Source: Platanthera guangdongensis (Eukaryota; Streptophyta; Magnoliopsida; Asparagales; Orchidaceae). Taken from it: a stretch of 64,000 nucleotides of DNA. Positions 40,426 to 50,083 of this stretch are shown in pieces. The notes beneath the pieces are model-generated. The model saw only the letters and a program-made list of their open reading frames with translations. It did no database searches and had not been told where the DNA came from. Position numbers and translations under genes: made by a program. The DNA lies in assembly GCA_039583875.1 (NCBI GenBank), contig CM077152.1:18401059-18465058 (forward strand), read 5' to 3'. Position 1 is the first letter of the stretch. Each line of letters opens with the position of its first letter.

Positions 40426-40531
40426 CTGCTGCAGATTTATAGAAATAATGGGACCCCCAGAATTCCGTACCATTGTCAACTGAATGGCGATGGCAGACCT
40501 CAATCAAATGAAATCCATGTACCATGATAGC
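40426..40531 (-). CDS. Internal exon, RIN2/RIN3-like (AMFR/gp78-type) E3 ubiquitin ligase membrane domain
   Basis: A 106-base exon on the minus strand with acceptor TTTTTTTGTAG before it (plus CTACAAAAAAA at 40532) and donor GTATATGG after it. Only one frame is open: AIMVHGFHLIEVCHRHSVDN, then GTEFWGSHYFYKSAA and one base of the next codon. It starts in phase 0, exactly where the exon at 49374-49470 ends (FETLM). The joined pattern FEPxxIAFETLxAxxxHGFxL is what is known from the multi-span N-terminal domain of plant RIN2/RIN3, membrane RING ligases with roles in immunity. RING and CUE domains would be downstream and are not in the window. A gene fragment rather than a working gene cannot be excluded. 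Confidence 0.62.
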
Positions 40532-40985
40532 CTACAAAAAAAAAATCATTACTGACAAACAATTTAGAAGGTACTATTTCCATGCTATACATGCTAACAC
40601 AGTATACAAGTGATCAGCAAGAGAGATTATTGGATCTGGATGAGACGGTACAATTCATTTTTAAGGAAAAACAATTAATTTTTTGGTGGAATACGGTTTT
40701 TTCAACCATGGATATGATTACTGTTGTCATAAAAAAGATCATTTTATTGCAAGATAAGATAACTTTTTATCTGTGCAATAAAAATTTGATTGCATTTTAT
40801 CGTATTTTGTCAAAAATGGTCCTTTTTTCACCAAGAGGCGGATGGATTTGACCCTGGGCCCAATATTTGCACGATTAGCAAGCATTATATAGAAACATAA
40901 AACAACATCAATATGCTAGAAAATCGAACAACACAATGCTAGAGAGAGAGTAGAAATACAACAGTATCAACTATTTACTCCAGCT
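40532..40985 (-). other. Intron flank between exon and Copia insertion
   Basis: AT-rich sequence with a poly-T tract on the minus strand directly before the splice acceptor. No TE domain or exon is seen. The 89-codon plus frame 40582-40851 has no recognised motif. Confidence 0.5.
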
Positions 40986-40999
40986 ATTGAATTGGAGGA

Positions 41000-41225
41000 T
41001 TTGGAGAACTGCAAGCTTTTAAAATGAGAAATAAAATTTGACCTTTTTAAGCTTCTTAAAATTTGACCTTTTTAAGCTTCTTACAAAAGTCAAAAGGTAT
41101 ACACAAATATTTATAGAGAGGATGAGTGGGGAACCAACTTCATCTTATGATGTGGGACTAAAGACTAAGCATAAAATTATAAAAATGGGACTTTTAACGG
41201 GCCAATTATACACTTTATTTTAACA
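41000..41225 (-). repeat. 3' LTR of outer Copia
   Basis: It ends TTTTAACA at 41225 beside the polypurine tract. A 25-base unit (AAAATTTGACCTTTTTAAGCT) is duplicated in tandem at about 41033-41082 and is absent from the other LTR. The left boundary is approximate. Confidence 0.7.
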
Positions 41226-41860
41226 GTCTCCCGCAAGTTGAAACGTACAAATCATAGGAGCCAAGATTGGACAGAATCTGAAGATATAATGGTCGAGGTA
41301 AGGCCTTTATGAGGATAGCAGCAACTTCCCCAACGGCAGGAACAAGCTGCAAATCCAATTTTTTAAGCTGCACTTTTTACCGAACAAAGTAACAATCGAC
41401 TTCGATATGTTTAGTACGTTCATGAAACATGGAATTCTTTACAAAATGAATAGTTGCATGGCTGTCACAAAAAAGAATGGTCGGAGAGGGTAGTTTCACA
41501 CCCAAATCACTCAGAAGGTTCTCCAACAATTTGAGTTCAGGAATGACGGAAGACATAGAACGGTCTCAGCTTATGCAGATGAACGTGCAACCACTGTTTG
41601 TTTTTTGCTCTGCCAAGTGACAATATGTCCACCAAAGTATGTGCAGAAACCACTCGTGGATCGGCGATCATCAAGAGAGTCAGCATAGTCAGCATCGGAG
41701 TAAGCCGAAAGAGACACAGAGAGAGATAGCTTATAAACAGGTCCTTGTTCCGGAGCAGTTTTCAGATACCGAAGGATACGCTCAGCCGCCTGGAGATGGG
41801 AGATTTGTGAAGCATGCATGGCACACTGACCACCCCAACAATAAATGATATATCATTATA
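41226..41860 (-). pseudogene. Copia RNase H
   Basis: The minus frame 41571-41819 reads HASQISHLQAAERILRYLKT, LSLSAYSDADYADSLDDRRS, TSGFCTYFGGHIVTWQSKKQ and TVVARSSA. The C-terminal part towards 41300 carries decayed CDSHATIHFVKNSMFHERTK-like sequence. Stops and shifts near 41560 disable it. It covers the last enzyme of the polyprotein. Confidence 0.88.
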
Positions 41861-42700
41861 TCATGTATGGCAATTGTAAGATAAATTAGGCTGCCCAGTA
41901 GTCGACGATAGCACTCCAAGTTAGGAAGGAGCAGATCAGATTCAAAATCATGTGTACAGAGCTTATGGTTGGCATCCATAGGCGTGTCTGCAGGCTTGCA
42001 TACATAGTAGTCAGCATCAGGAAGAAGGTCAAGACAGTACTTTCGTTGAGACAAGACGAAGTCATCAGGCTGATGGGCCACCTCGATACCAAGAAAGTAA
42101 CAAAGGGGACCCAAATCCTTAGTCAGAAATTCGAATGTCAGGTGCTTCTTGACCATTGTGATACCATCGAGATCAACGCCTATGATGAGGTATCATTGAC
42201 ATACCAAAAGTATCACCATGTCGTCGAGCAATGACGGGTAAATAGAGAAAAGTCGGTCGAGCTTTGAATGAAGCCAACATTGTGAATGACCTGATTGAAC
42301 TTATCAAACCAGGCTTGTGGAGACTGTTTGAGATAATTGAGAGATTTTTCAAGGTGACAAACAAGAGAATTCCACATGGTCTAATAACCCGAAGATTGTT
42401 GCATGTAGACAGTCTCATCGAGGTCGCCATTAAGGAGAGCATTTTTATGTCAAGTTGATGTAACGACCAATACAGATGAACAGCCAAGGAGTTCAAGACC
42501 CTGACAGTATTCAGCTTCACAACGAGTAAGGTCTCCTCATAGTCGAGATCGTATTGCTGAGTGAATCCTCGAGCCACCAGGCGATCTTACAGACGTTCAA
42601 TCTTCTCATCAGGGTTGTGCTTCACAGCGAATACTCACTTACATCCAAAAGAAGTGTGGACAGAAAGAAGAGAAACAAGGTCCCACCTGTGATTGGCCCA
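41860..42700 (-). pseudogene. Copia reverse transcriptase
   Basis: The minus frames 41782-42156 and 42173-42577 give MARGFTQQYDLDYEETLLVV, LNSLAVHLYWSLHQLDIK and KKHLTFEFLTKDLGPLCYFL, GIEVAHQPDDFVLSQRKYCL, DTPMDANHKLCTHDF. The region of the catalytic YVDD box (about 42170-42260) is deleted or scrambled: the reading passes from 'ARRHGDTFGMSMIPH' into the second frame. The enzyme is inactive. Confidence 0.85.
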
Positions 42701-43147
42701 AAGAAGGGACATTTCCTCATCCATGGTGGACAGCAACCCTGAATGTTGAAGAGCCTCCTGCAGAGAAGATGGGAGTGGAAATAGAGGACAAAGAGGTCGC
42801 AACATGCAAAGCGTCAGAGATAACCGATGCAACGGGACAGAATTTGGCATAGGGTGAGTGGTGGATGCCGAGGAGGGATCAATGGTCGACGGAGTATATG
42901 CAGGTAGGGATAGCTCTCGTGAGGCAGACAAGCAGTGGAAAGAGGAAGTCATCACGTGTAGACATGAAGATGAGGAGGCAGCGAGGGGAGAAGCGCGGTC
43001 AGGGTGGGAAGCAGAGAAGGAGAGTCAGTGGTGGCAGGCACATGAGGTCGTGGAGGGTCTGGGGTAGAAGGCAAGGAGGTGTCAAATTGGTGGAAAGATT
43101 GATGTTCATTGAAGGTGACATCAACAGAGATTATGAGTTTTTTATTA
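42700..43147 (-). pseudogene. Copia integrase C-terminal linker and RT entry
   Basis: The minus frames 42952-43170 and 42635-42955 read NKKLIISVDVTFNEHQSFHQ, a Pro/Ser/Thr linker, then LHRLSLTLCMLRPLCPLFPL and LQEALQHSGLLSTMDEEMSL, WANHRWDLVSLLSVHTSFGC. This is the usual border between integrase and RT. The frame continues from the piece at 45912 on the other side of the nested Copia. Confidence 0.85.
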
Positions 43148-43152
43148 GAGGG

Positions 43153-43334
43153 TGTAAAGAGAGGCCTCAAACCTTGTATATACTTCTTGAATAAATAGTT
43201 ACAAGTATGAATACATTTATATAGGAAAAGAGAAAGGAGAGAAATCTCAATGCAAGATGTGAAACTAATACAAAGAGAGAGAAAAGAGAGAAAATTGGGT
43301 CCCTAGATGGGCCCTTAATTAGGCTTTTCTAACA
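43153..43334 (-). repeat. 3' LTR of nested Copia (182 bp)
   Basis: The plus strand reads TGTAAAGAGAGGCCTC...TTTTCTAACA; the minus strand starts TGTTAGAAAAGCC. A TATATAG-type promoter lies in the middle. CTCCCCCGCAAGC, the minus polypurine tract, follows. Confidence 0.85.
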
Positions 43335-43476
43335 CTCCCCCGCAAGCTGGAGCGTACAAGTCGTAGGCACCAAGCTTGGATAAAAACTGGTAGTATAGCG
43401 GTCGGGAGAGAGCTTTAGTCAGGATGTCAGCAACTTGGTTTGTAGTAGGAACATGCACCAAATCTATCTTCTTTGA

Positions 43477-44082
43477 CTATACCTTTTCCCGAATAAAGTG
43501 ACAGTCAACTTCAATATGCTTTGTGCGTTCGTGAAAGACCGAATTCTTGGCAATATGTATTGTTGTTTGACTATCACAAAATAGGGTCGTCGGTGATGAG
43601 AGACGAACACTCAAGTCTCTCAAAAGGCTCTCAAGCCAAGTTAACTCGAAAACAACAGCAGTCATAGCCCGGTACTCGGCTTCAGCAGAAGAGCGAGAAA
43701 CCACAGTCTGTTTCTTGCTACGCCAGGTTATGAGATGCCCACCGAAGTAGGTACAGAAATCAGTTGTGGAACGTCTATCATCAATGGATCCTGCATAGTC
43801 AGCGTCAGAGTACGCGACAAGAGATAGAGATGTGGATGGCTTGTACACAAACCCTTGTCCCGGAGCGTTCTTGAGATATCGAAGAATGCACTCGACAGCT
43901 TGAAGATGAGATGTCCGAGGAGCATGCATAAAACGACTCACGACTCCCACGGCATAATAGATGTCTAGTCGAGTAACCGTAAGATAGATCAGCTTCCCAA
44001 CCAAGCGTCTATAGTATTCCGGATTTGTAAGCAGCTTGTCGGAGTGAGAATTGTGGGCCGAGAGCTTGTGATTAGCATCCAT
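43477..44082 (-). pseudogene. Copia RNase H (well preserved)
   Basis: A 201-codon uninterrupted minus frame: DANHKLSAHNSHSDKLLTNP, EYYRRLVGKLIYLTVTRLDI, then AYSDADYAGSIDDRRSTTDF, SSAEAEYRAMTAVVFELTWL, LFCDSQTTIHIAKNSVFHER and TKHIEVDCHFIREKV. All RNase H acidic residues are present. The frame ends at a stop right after REKV (about 43477); the last ELADILTK part lies beyond it in the same frame towards 43380. Confidence 0.93.
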
Positions 44083-44145
44083 AGGAGTATCCGCAGGTTT
44101 GCATCCAGAATAGTCGGCATCATGAAGGAGATCAATACAATACTT

Positions 44146-44961
44146 TCATTGGGATAACACAAGACCATCAGGGCGTCGTGCAACCTCAAGCCCAAGAAAA
44201 TACCGAAGGTTGCCAAGATCTTTGGTCTGAAAGGCGGAGTTCAACTGTTGCTTGATATGTTGTATCTCTATAGTATCGTCGTCAGTAATGAGGATATCGT
44301 CAACATAGACAAGTAGGATCACAGTTCCGGTTGACCGGTGTCGGGAGAAGAGAGAAAAGTCAATCAAGCTCCGATTGAAGTCAATATCACAGACAACCTT
44401 GCTGAATTTTTCAAACCAAGCCTGTGGGGACTGTTTGAGACCATAAATAGATTTTCGAAGATGACAGACCCGAGACTCCCTCGTGGTCTCAAACCCGGGA
44501 GGTTGGTGCATATAAACAGTCTCCTGCAGATCGCCGTTGAGGAAGGCGTTCTTAACATCCAACTGATAAAGAGGTCAACGACGTTGAACAACCAAGGAGA
44601 GAAGGACACGGACCGTGTTCAATTTGGCCAGTGGAGAGAAGGTTTTCTCATAATCAAGGTCATGTTGCTGAGTAAAACCTCGGGCCACGAGGCGGGCCTT
44701 TAGATGCTCAACGGTGTCATCCGCCGCATGTTTAACAACAAAAACCCACTTGCAGCTAACACAGTGTTGGCATGCAGGAAGAGGAACCAGATCCCAAGTC
44801 TGGTTAGCCCAGAGAGCCCTCATTTCATCGTCCATGGCGGTCCGCCACCCCGGGTGTTGAAGCGCCTCCTGCACTGTGTTAGGAATAGAAATAGAGGAAA
44901 GAGAAGTGGCAAAGGCGTAGAGAGATGGATTCAGCCGATGTATAGAGACGTAGTTGGCCAA
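44146..44961 (-). pseudogene. Copia reverse transcriptase
   Basis: The minus frames 44575-44961 and 44146-44562. The first reads NTVQEALQHPGWRTAMDDEM, ALWANQTWDLVPLPACQHCV, LKARLVARGFTQQHDLDYEK and TFSPLAKLNTVRVLLSLV. The second starts LDVKNAFLNGDLQETVYMHQ (with the catalytic Asp) and holds LKQSPQAWFEKFSKV, VILLVYVDDILITDDD and FQTKDLGNLRYFLGLEVARR. A single stop or shift near 44570 separates the two halves; the YVDD box is intact. Confidence 0.93.
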
Positions 44962-45835
44962 GGGATGAGCTGTAGAGGCGGAAGGTGGATCTGTCGTTGT
45001 CGAGGTGTCGCTGGGTGCAGGGAACCATCCTTGGAGCGACGACGAGTGTAGACACGGAGACGGGGCGGAGGAACCCGAGGGGGGGGGGCAGGGAGAGAGG
45101 TGGAAGGAGATGGTAGAGAAGAGGGCGTGACAGGTACGACAGGTCGGGGAAGAGGAGGAGAGGAAGACAGAATGGGGGATGGTAAGTGGAAGGGCTGGTC
45201 TTCGCAGAAGGTGACATCTGCCGAGACGACCAGCTTGCCATCAGAAGGAGAGTAGCAAACATACCCCTTCTGAGTACGGGAGTAGCTAAGAAACATATAT
45301 TTTCCCGCCCGGGGAGCAAGTTTGTCGGAAGGGGGGCCAAGAAGATGAACATAACAAACACACCCGAAGACCCGCGGTGTGAGAGAGGTGGGGTTGGTGG
45401 AATGATAGAGGAGTTGGATAGGTAAGGCAAAGTCAAGAACAGACGAGGGTAGGCGGTTGATGAGATGACAGGCTGTGGAGACCGCAAAATTCTAATATTC
45501 GATCGGGGCCTGCATTTGAAACATGAGGGGCCGAGCAACACCGAGAAGATGGTGATTCTTCCGTTCGTCCAACCCGTTTTGCTGAGAAGTATACGCACAC
45601 GAGGTTTGATGGATGACGCCAAATTCGGTGCAGAGATTGGAGAAGGTGCGACCAGTATATTCGCGAGCATTATCAGTGCGGAGAACTTTGAGGGGGGTGG
45701 CGAACTGCGTACGCATCTCAGTTAAAAAGGCACGAAACACAGATGTAAATTCAGTACGATCATGCAGTAAATATAGTCACGTAATACGCGAGTAATCATC
45801 AATAAATGTGACAAAATAGCAAAATCCAAAGATAC
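44962..45835 (-). pseudogene. Copia integrase core and C-terminal region
   Basis: The frame 45492-45740 reads MFRAFLTEMRTQFATPLKVL, RTDNAREYTGRTFSNLCTEF and TSQQNGLDERKNHHLLGVAR, so Asp (RTDN) and Glu (DERKN) are present. After a frameshift, 44879-45670 and 44931-45296 cover the C-terminal part (SYSRTQKGYVCYSPSDGKLV, VSADVTFCEDQPFH) and a Pro/Ser-rich linker. The N-terminal half of the core is lost at 45836. Confidence 0.88.
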
Positions 45836-45911
45836 TAGGGACTAATACAAAGAGAGAGAAAAGAGAGAAAATTGGGCCCCTAGATGGGCTCTTAATTAGG
45901 CTTTTCTAACA
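45836..45911 (-). repeat. Truncated 5' LTR of nested Copia (76 bp left)
   Basis: It matches the first 76 bases (minus orientation) of 43153-43334, from ACTAATACAAAGAGAG to TTTTCTAACA, with very few changes. The rest of the LTR and the primer-binding site are gone. Confidence 0.88.
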
Positions 45912-45916
45912 GAGGA

Positions 45917-46450
45917 AAAATAACAGATGTAGCCCTTCTGGGTGCAAGAATAGTGAACAAACATACACTTAGTAGCCCGAGGAGCTAACTTGTCCACAAC
46001 AAGGCCAAGGTGGTGGGCATAGCAGACACAACCGAAGATGCGAGATGTAAAAGAAAAGGGAGTGGTGGAGGGGAAGAGGATGAAAAAAGTCGTTGCAAAG
46101 TTTAGGTCAGAGGAGGGCATGCAGTAAATGAGGTAGCATGCAATGGAGACTACAAAATGTCAGTAGGTGTTGGAAACCTGCATTTGGAACATGATGGACC
46201 TCGCAACCTCGAGCAGATGACGATTTTTTCGCTCGGCCGCACCATTTTGTTGAGGTGTATAGGAACATGAGGTTTGGTGAAGAATGTCCATTTCAGCACA
46301 GGTATCCTGAAAGTTGTGACTAGTATATATTCATGTACATTATCTATGCGAAGAATATTTAGGGACTGCAAGAACTAGGTCTTAGTTTCAGCAAGAAACG
46401 AGAGGAAGAAGCATAGTAACTAAGAGCAATCACGCATTGTATAGCCACTT
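45917..46450 (-). pseudogene. Outer Copia integrase
   Basis: The minus frames 45896-46120 and 46150-46371 read SFTSRIFGCVCYAHHLGLVV, DKLAPRATKCMFVHYSCTQK, and QSLNILRIDNVHEYILVTTF. The catalytic Asp is seen in RIDN; the Glu motif is decayed to NKMVRPSEKIVIC. Towards 46450 the first part of the core is unreadable. Stops throughout. Confidence 0.82.
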
Positions 46451-47150
46451 TAGGCAAGAATGATCATCAATAAAATTAACAAAGTAACGATCACTAGAGA
46501 CACTAGCTCTTTTGTATGGGCCTCTATCAGAATGCACCAAATCAAAAGAAGCAACGCTCTGAGTACAATGTGCAGAAAAAGTATAACGATGATGCTTTTC
46601 ATAAATACAGGATTCACATCGAAAATAAGAAAAAATTTAATCGGGGAGAGCCCGCATGAGGATAGGAAGAGGAGCATGTTTAAGATGTCAGTGCCAGTCG
46701 GTGGTGGTGACAAGGAGAGAACCGAGGAGGGGAGATCAAGAATATACAACCCATTGGATAAGCGACCCCGACCAATGATATACTGAGTCCGTCGATTCTG
46801 CATGACAAAGGAGGAAGAAGAAAATGTGATTAGTAAATCATGATCATGAGTTAAATGACTGGCAGAAAGAAGATGAAACTGAGAGCCGGGTACATGCATG
46901 GCAGAGGACGGGCGATGGAAACCATCACGTCCGCTGCTGCGAGACCCATGTAGACCACCCCGAGACCCAGGAGAAGGGCGCATGGTTGGGGAGTGTCCCA
47001 GAAGGGCAAGTGTAGGAGGTAACACAACATCAGGGGACGGAGTAACTTTAAGAATCATAGAACACACATCAAAGAGAGATGGAACAATGGGCAAGAAGAG
47101 AATGGTCGCATGGACGCTCCGAAGATGCGGAGGTAGAAGGGTCATCATGA
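46450..47150 (-). pseudogene. Outer Copia protease / GAG-pre-integrase region
   Basis: A 232-codon minus frame. It includes HVPGSQFHLLSASHLTHDHD, FSSSSFVMQNRRTQYIIGRG and RLSNGLYILDLPSSVLSLSP, which are the 'V.. F..NLLSVSQL..D...V.F....VQDR.T...IG.G....GLY.L' line of Copia protease and GAG-pre-integrase. A shift then gives a hydrophobic, meaningless tail at the lower coordinates. The His/Cys zinc residues are decayed. Confidence 0.8.
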
Positions 47151-47703
47151 GAGCTATGCTAACTGCCTCCTTCTAAGCTCGCTGGACAGCAAAAACCAAG
47201 GAGGGGGCGGTGCTAAAGCAGGCCTCAACAAGGTTCTTGGACGTGACCACAAAGGAGGTCAGGATACCAGAAGTGTCAGAGTCAACTGCCTGGAGGCCAG
47301 TAAATATATCGAAGAGATGTTGGAGACTATCCTTCCCAAAGTAAAGAAACTGAAGCTCGTCTCACATAGCTTTGCCAGTCTCATGATGTATGGTCATCCG
47401 GTAGGGCTCAGACTCTATAGAGTTGAGAAGCCAAAACTGAACTCGACCATCATCACGGAGTCATTGTTCAGTAGGTTCAGCTGGAGGAGTGCGGATAACA
47501 TGATGAAGAAGACTCTTGGTTTGAACAACACGTCGCACGGAATGCACCCATTCCACAAAATTTATCTTCTCATTAAGTGAGATAGTGTTAATCCTCAATT
47601 CAGCTTGCATATCAGGAGGAGCCGGAGCTAGGGCGAGAACTGGAAGAGACGGAGAAGAACCAACAGGCGTGTCCCTGACCACTGCAAGGGGAGGATAAGA
47701 CAA
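47151..47703 (-). pseudogene. Outer Copia gag
   Basis: The minus frame 47461-47703 reads ELRINTISLNEKINFVEWVH and SVRRVVQTKSLLHHVIRTPP, the N-terminal gag block (LNG.NF.EWV..V). Lower coordinates to 47151 carry 'VEFWLLNSIESEPYRMTIHH'-like gag in shifted frames. Gag coats the RNA in particles. Confidence 0.82.
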
Positions 47704-48263
47704 CGGAGGTCGCGTCGATCAAACGAGCTCTGTAGACAAATGAGCAGGAGTTCAGCACACAAGGGAGCTCTGCAAACAAGCGCTCGACAAACAGGAGCTT
47801 GGAATGCCAGAGCTCGGAACGCCGGAGCTTGGCATACCGGAGCTCGGCACACAGAAACTCGACACACAGAAGGAGCTTGGCTCAATGGTAATGGAGCGCA
47901 ACAAGCCCGGGAACACGACAAGAGGTCGCAGCAGACACGGGAGGTCGACACACAGAAGGAGTTCGGCGAACACAGGAGCTCGACACAGCGGTGGGCGGAG
48001 CTGCAACGGCGAACACAGCAGTAGATCGCAATAGGTTGTTGCAGTCGCAGTGAGGAATCCATATGCAAGTGCGGGATCGAAAGCGAGGTTGTAAGCAGGC
48101 TCGACAAGAGATGTCGCGAGATGGAGGGTGTGCCGTGTGCGCGGGTACGACAGCAAGTTCGAAATTGACAGAGCAGGGCTCAATTGGAGGAGATGTGAGA
48201 GCAAGATTCAATCGCTAAAAAATGGTTCGTGGAAACCTAGATCGGAACCTAGCTCTGAAACAA
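47704..48263 (-). other. Outer Copia leader with short tandem units and primer-binding site
   Basis: The leader is made of many diverged copies of a unit like GAGCTCGGCACACAGAA, most regular at 47790-47990. Open frames here on both strands (Cys/Arg/Ser-rich) come from the repeats. CTCTGAAACAA at 48253-48263 is a changed primer-binding site (minus TTGTTTCAGAG). Confidence 0.75.
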
Positions 48264-48467
48264 TGTAGAAGGGCACAATAAATGGAAAGGAAAAATAAAA
48301 ATACTTTATTATTCTTGTAAAGTGCAGCATACAACAAGAGTATACACAAATATTTATAGAAAGGATGAGTTGAGAACGAACTTCATCTTATGATACGGGA
48401 CTAAACACATCATAAAATGGGCACTTCAATGGGTCATTGGATGAGCCTTTTATACACCTTATTAACA
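48264..48467 (-). repeat. 5' LTR of outer Copia (204 bp)
   Basis: The plus strand reads TGTAGAAGGGCAC...TTATTAACA. It shares TACACAAATATTTATAGA and ACTTCATCTTATGAT with the other LTR. It abuts the primer site. Confidence 0.82.
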
Positions 48468-49373
48468 AATTCAATGTATACTTCTATAAGTTAAGAACTT
48501 TAAATTACACTAAGCTTACAATTAAGACATGTACAAATATTACGGTAAAAATCACATTCAAGTAGAGGTTCAACAAAGGAAACAAATGTGAGGTTGTACA
48601 TATGAGAGTGCAAAATAATAAATGTGCAAGTGAAAAAAGCCCGACAAATCACAAGGTCGGGCGCAAATATTACTAGATAATATCAACACAAACCGAGAAT
48701 CCAAGCAAACTGAGAACATGCACAAAATTGAAAAGTAAAAATCAAACAACCAAGACATGAACTAACTAACAATGATTACGGGATAGAGTACATGGCGTAA
48801 TGCTAAGCGAGCGGCAGCGGGAGACGTAATAGTTGACGGGATCTGAACCATCGAGCAAGCCTAAGGCTGTGTGGAGGTAGGAGGTTTGCTGTGGGAGAGG
48901 TGGAAGGTTGGATAGGAGGAGTCTTCCCAGGGCAGGGAAAGGCTCGGTAGTGGATGGGAGGTGACTGTGGACTGCTGGACAGAGTTGGGGAGAAGTTTGG
49001 GGCTGCTGTAGGGATTATATGAACTGCGGCAGCGGCAGCACTGGAAAGGAATTTAGAGGTGGCTGTTGGGCGGCAGGGAGGAAACCAGAAATTGTGAGGA
49101 GATGTGGGCTGTAGCAGGGAATTGGGAGTGCTGGGAAGCCTGGAACCCTTTTGCCCAAGGGAAGTCTAGGTTATAATATTTTCCAGGCACAACATATCTA
49201 AACTCAAGTATTGCAGAGGACATAAAATTTCTATATATGCCAAAATTCTTAAGCCAAAATGATGCAGAAAAAACATGCCAAGCTTCAGAAAAAAGAGCAG
49301 ATAATAAGTAAAGCAGCAATAATAGAAAATTAGGAGTTCATAAATGAGATGAAGTATATAAACAAGTAATTAC
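48468..49373 (-). other. Intron sequence between Copia and upstream exon
   Basis: No TE domain is recognised. On the minus strand the stretch 48780-49150 is C-rich with CCCTGCTACAGCC-type words, perhaps part of an unrecognised insertion; the rest is AT-rich. It ends at the splice donor ATG/GTAATTAC of the exon at 49374-49470. Confidence 0.5.
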
Positions 49374-49470
49374 CATCAATGTCTCAAAAGCTATAATGAG
49401 AGGTTCAAAGAACAGCAGCAGAAACAAATTGGATCTGAAAGATGCATATACCACCATGCATAGTCTTAGC
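49374..49470 (-). CDS. Internal exon, RIN2/RIN3-like (AMFR/gp78-type) E3 ubiquitin ligase membrane domain
   Basis: A 97-base exon on the minus strand. The acceptor is GATTTACAG (plus CTGTAAATC at 49471) and the donor GTAATTAC. After one base completing a codon, the frame reads LRLCMVVYASFRSN, LFLLLFFEP and LIIAFETLM. The hydrophobic stretch is a membrane span and FEPxxIAFET is a signature I associate with plant RIN2/RIN3. It ends in phase 0 and joins AIMVHGFHL of the exon at 40426-40531. The completed first codon would be Trp if the upstream exon ends in TG, as the family pattern 'FW.R.C' suggests. No upstream exon was found between 49471 and 64000. Identification is from family memory, not a search. 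Confidence 0.62.
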
Positions 49471-49814
49471 CTGTAAATCCATAGCAAGTATTCAAGTCAT
49501 GTTTGCAAAATATTATAAATTTTCTTGAATCAGAAATCTCACAGAAAAAAACAAGAAAACAAACAAATTACAATGGTCATTGTGTTTCAAACAGCCACAT
49601 GGATATATTATATTTATCTGACTATAGAATAACTAGAATAATTGAATTATCCTAACAGATTTACACTTGCTGGGTCAAGCTCGACTGCTAAAGTTCTTAA
49701 TTTTAATTAATTACCGAAAGCAGTCTCTAAAAAGAATACAACTTCTTCCAAAAGGTGTAGCTGTCAAACAGGAGCCTAAAATTATTTAGAAGATATTTCT
49801 CACTGTGTATGCAT
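49471..49814 (-). other. AT-rich stretch upstream of exon
   Basis: Nothing beyond the polypyrimidine/branch region expected before the acceptor at 49471 is seen. No exon, no repeat. Confidence 0.4.
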
Positions 49815-49854
49815 ATCTATACTAATAGTATAAGGGAAGCCATCGTCCGCCCGT

Positions 49855-50060
49855 CCGTAACATTCGCATTCGCGATTTTGCCCTCCCCACGCCAGCGTCG
49901 TCTCCCGACCGACGTCTGCCCCGCCGCCGCTCAAACGCGTGGCCCGCTTCGTCTCCCCACGCCTGCCCCGCCGCGTGCCCCTGCACCGCACGCGCGCTTC
50001 GTCTCCCGACCCGACGCCTGCCCCGCCGCCGCTCACGCGCGTCTCCCGCTCGGCATATGC
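49855..50060. repeat. GC-rich minisatellite in the Helitron 5' part
   Basis: A unit resembling CGCTTCGTCTCCCGACCGAC plus GCCTGCCCCGCCGCCGCTC is repeated about three times with changes. Frames on both strands at 49800-50090 are repeat-driven. Confidence 0.75.
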
Positions 50061-50083
50061 CCTTCCATATATATAAAGTTATG

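Larger units (their letters stand above)
43153..45911 (-). mobile_element. Nested Ty1/Copia with truncated 5' LTR and missing gag
   Basis: The 3' LTR is 43153-43334. Only the first 76 bases of the 5' LTR remain (45836-45911). Flanking pentamers are GAGGG (43148-43152) and GAGGA (45912-45916), a TSD with one difference. The host Copia reading (TQKGYICYF to NKKLIISVDV) crosses the site, confirming the nesting. Integrase core runs directly into the cut LTR, so gag, protease and most of the LTR were lost in one deletion after insertion. Confidence 0.88.
40986..48467 (-). mobile_element. Ty1/Copia retrotransposon, minus strand, with a second Copia inside
   Basis: LTR copies lie at about 41000-41225 and 48264-48467; both contain TACACAAATATTTATAGA and a GGGACTAAA stretch. 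The minus polypurine tract (plus GTCTCCCGCAAGTTG at 41226) marks the 3' end. On the minus strand the order is gag, GAG-pre-integrase, integrase, RT, RNase H. It is split at 43152/45912 by the Copia at 43153-45911. All coding parts are broken. The left LTR edge is uncertain because a 25-base tandem duplication disturbs it, and no clean TSD was found. Confidence 0.85.

Noticed and set aside
44879..45670. 263-codon minus frame as a single novel protein
   Set aside because: It is a frameshifted reading of Copia integrase and its Pro/Ser-rich linker; the correct integrase frame overlaps it at 45492-45740.
47628..48211. Cys/Arg/Ser-rich frames of 76-159 codons
   Set aside because: All come from the short tandem units in the leader of the outer Copia.
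40986..48472. Inverse flanks ATTGAATT / AATTCAAT around the outer Copia as a target duplication
   Set aside because: They are inverted, not direct, relative to each other, so they do not represent a TSD; likely chance.
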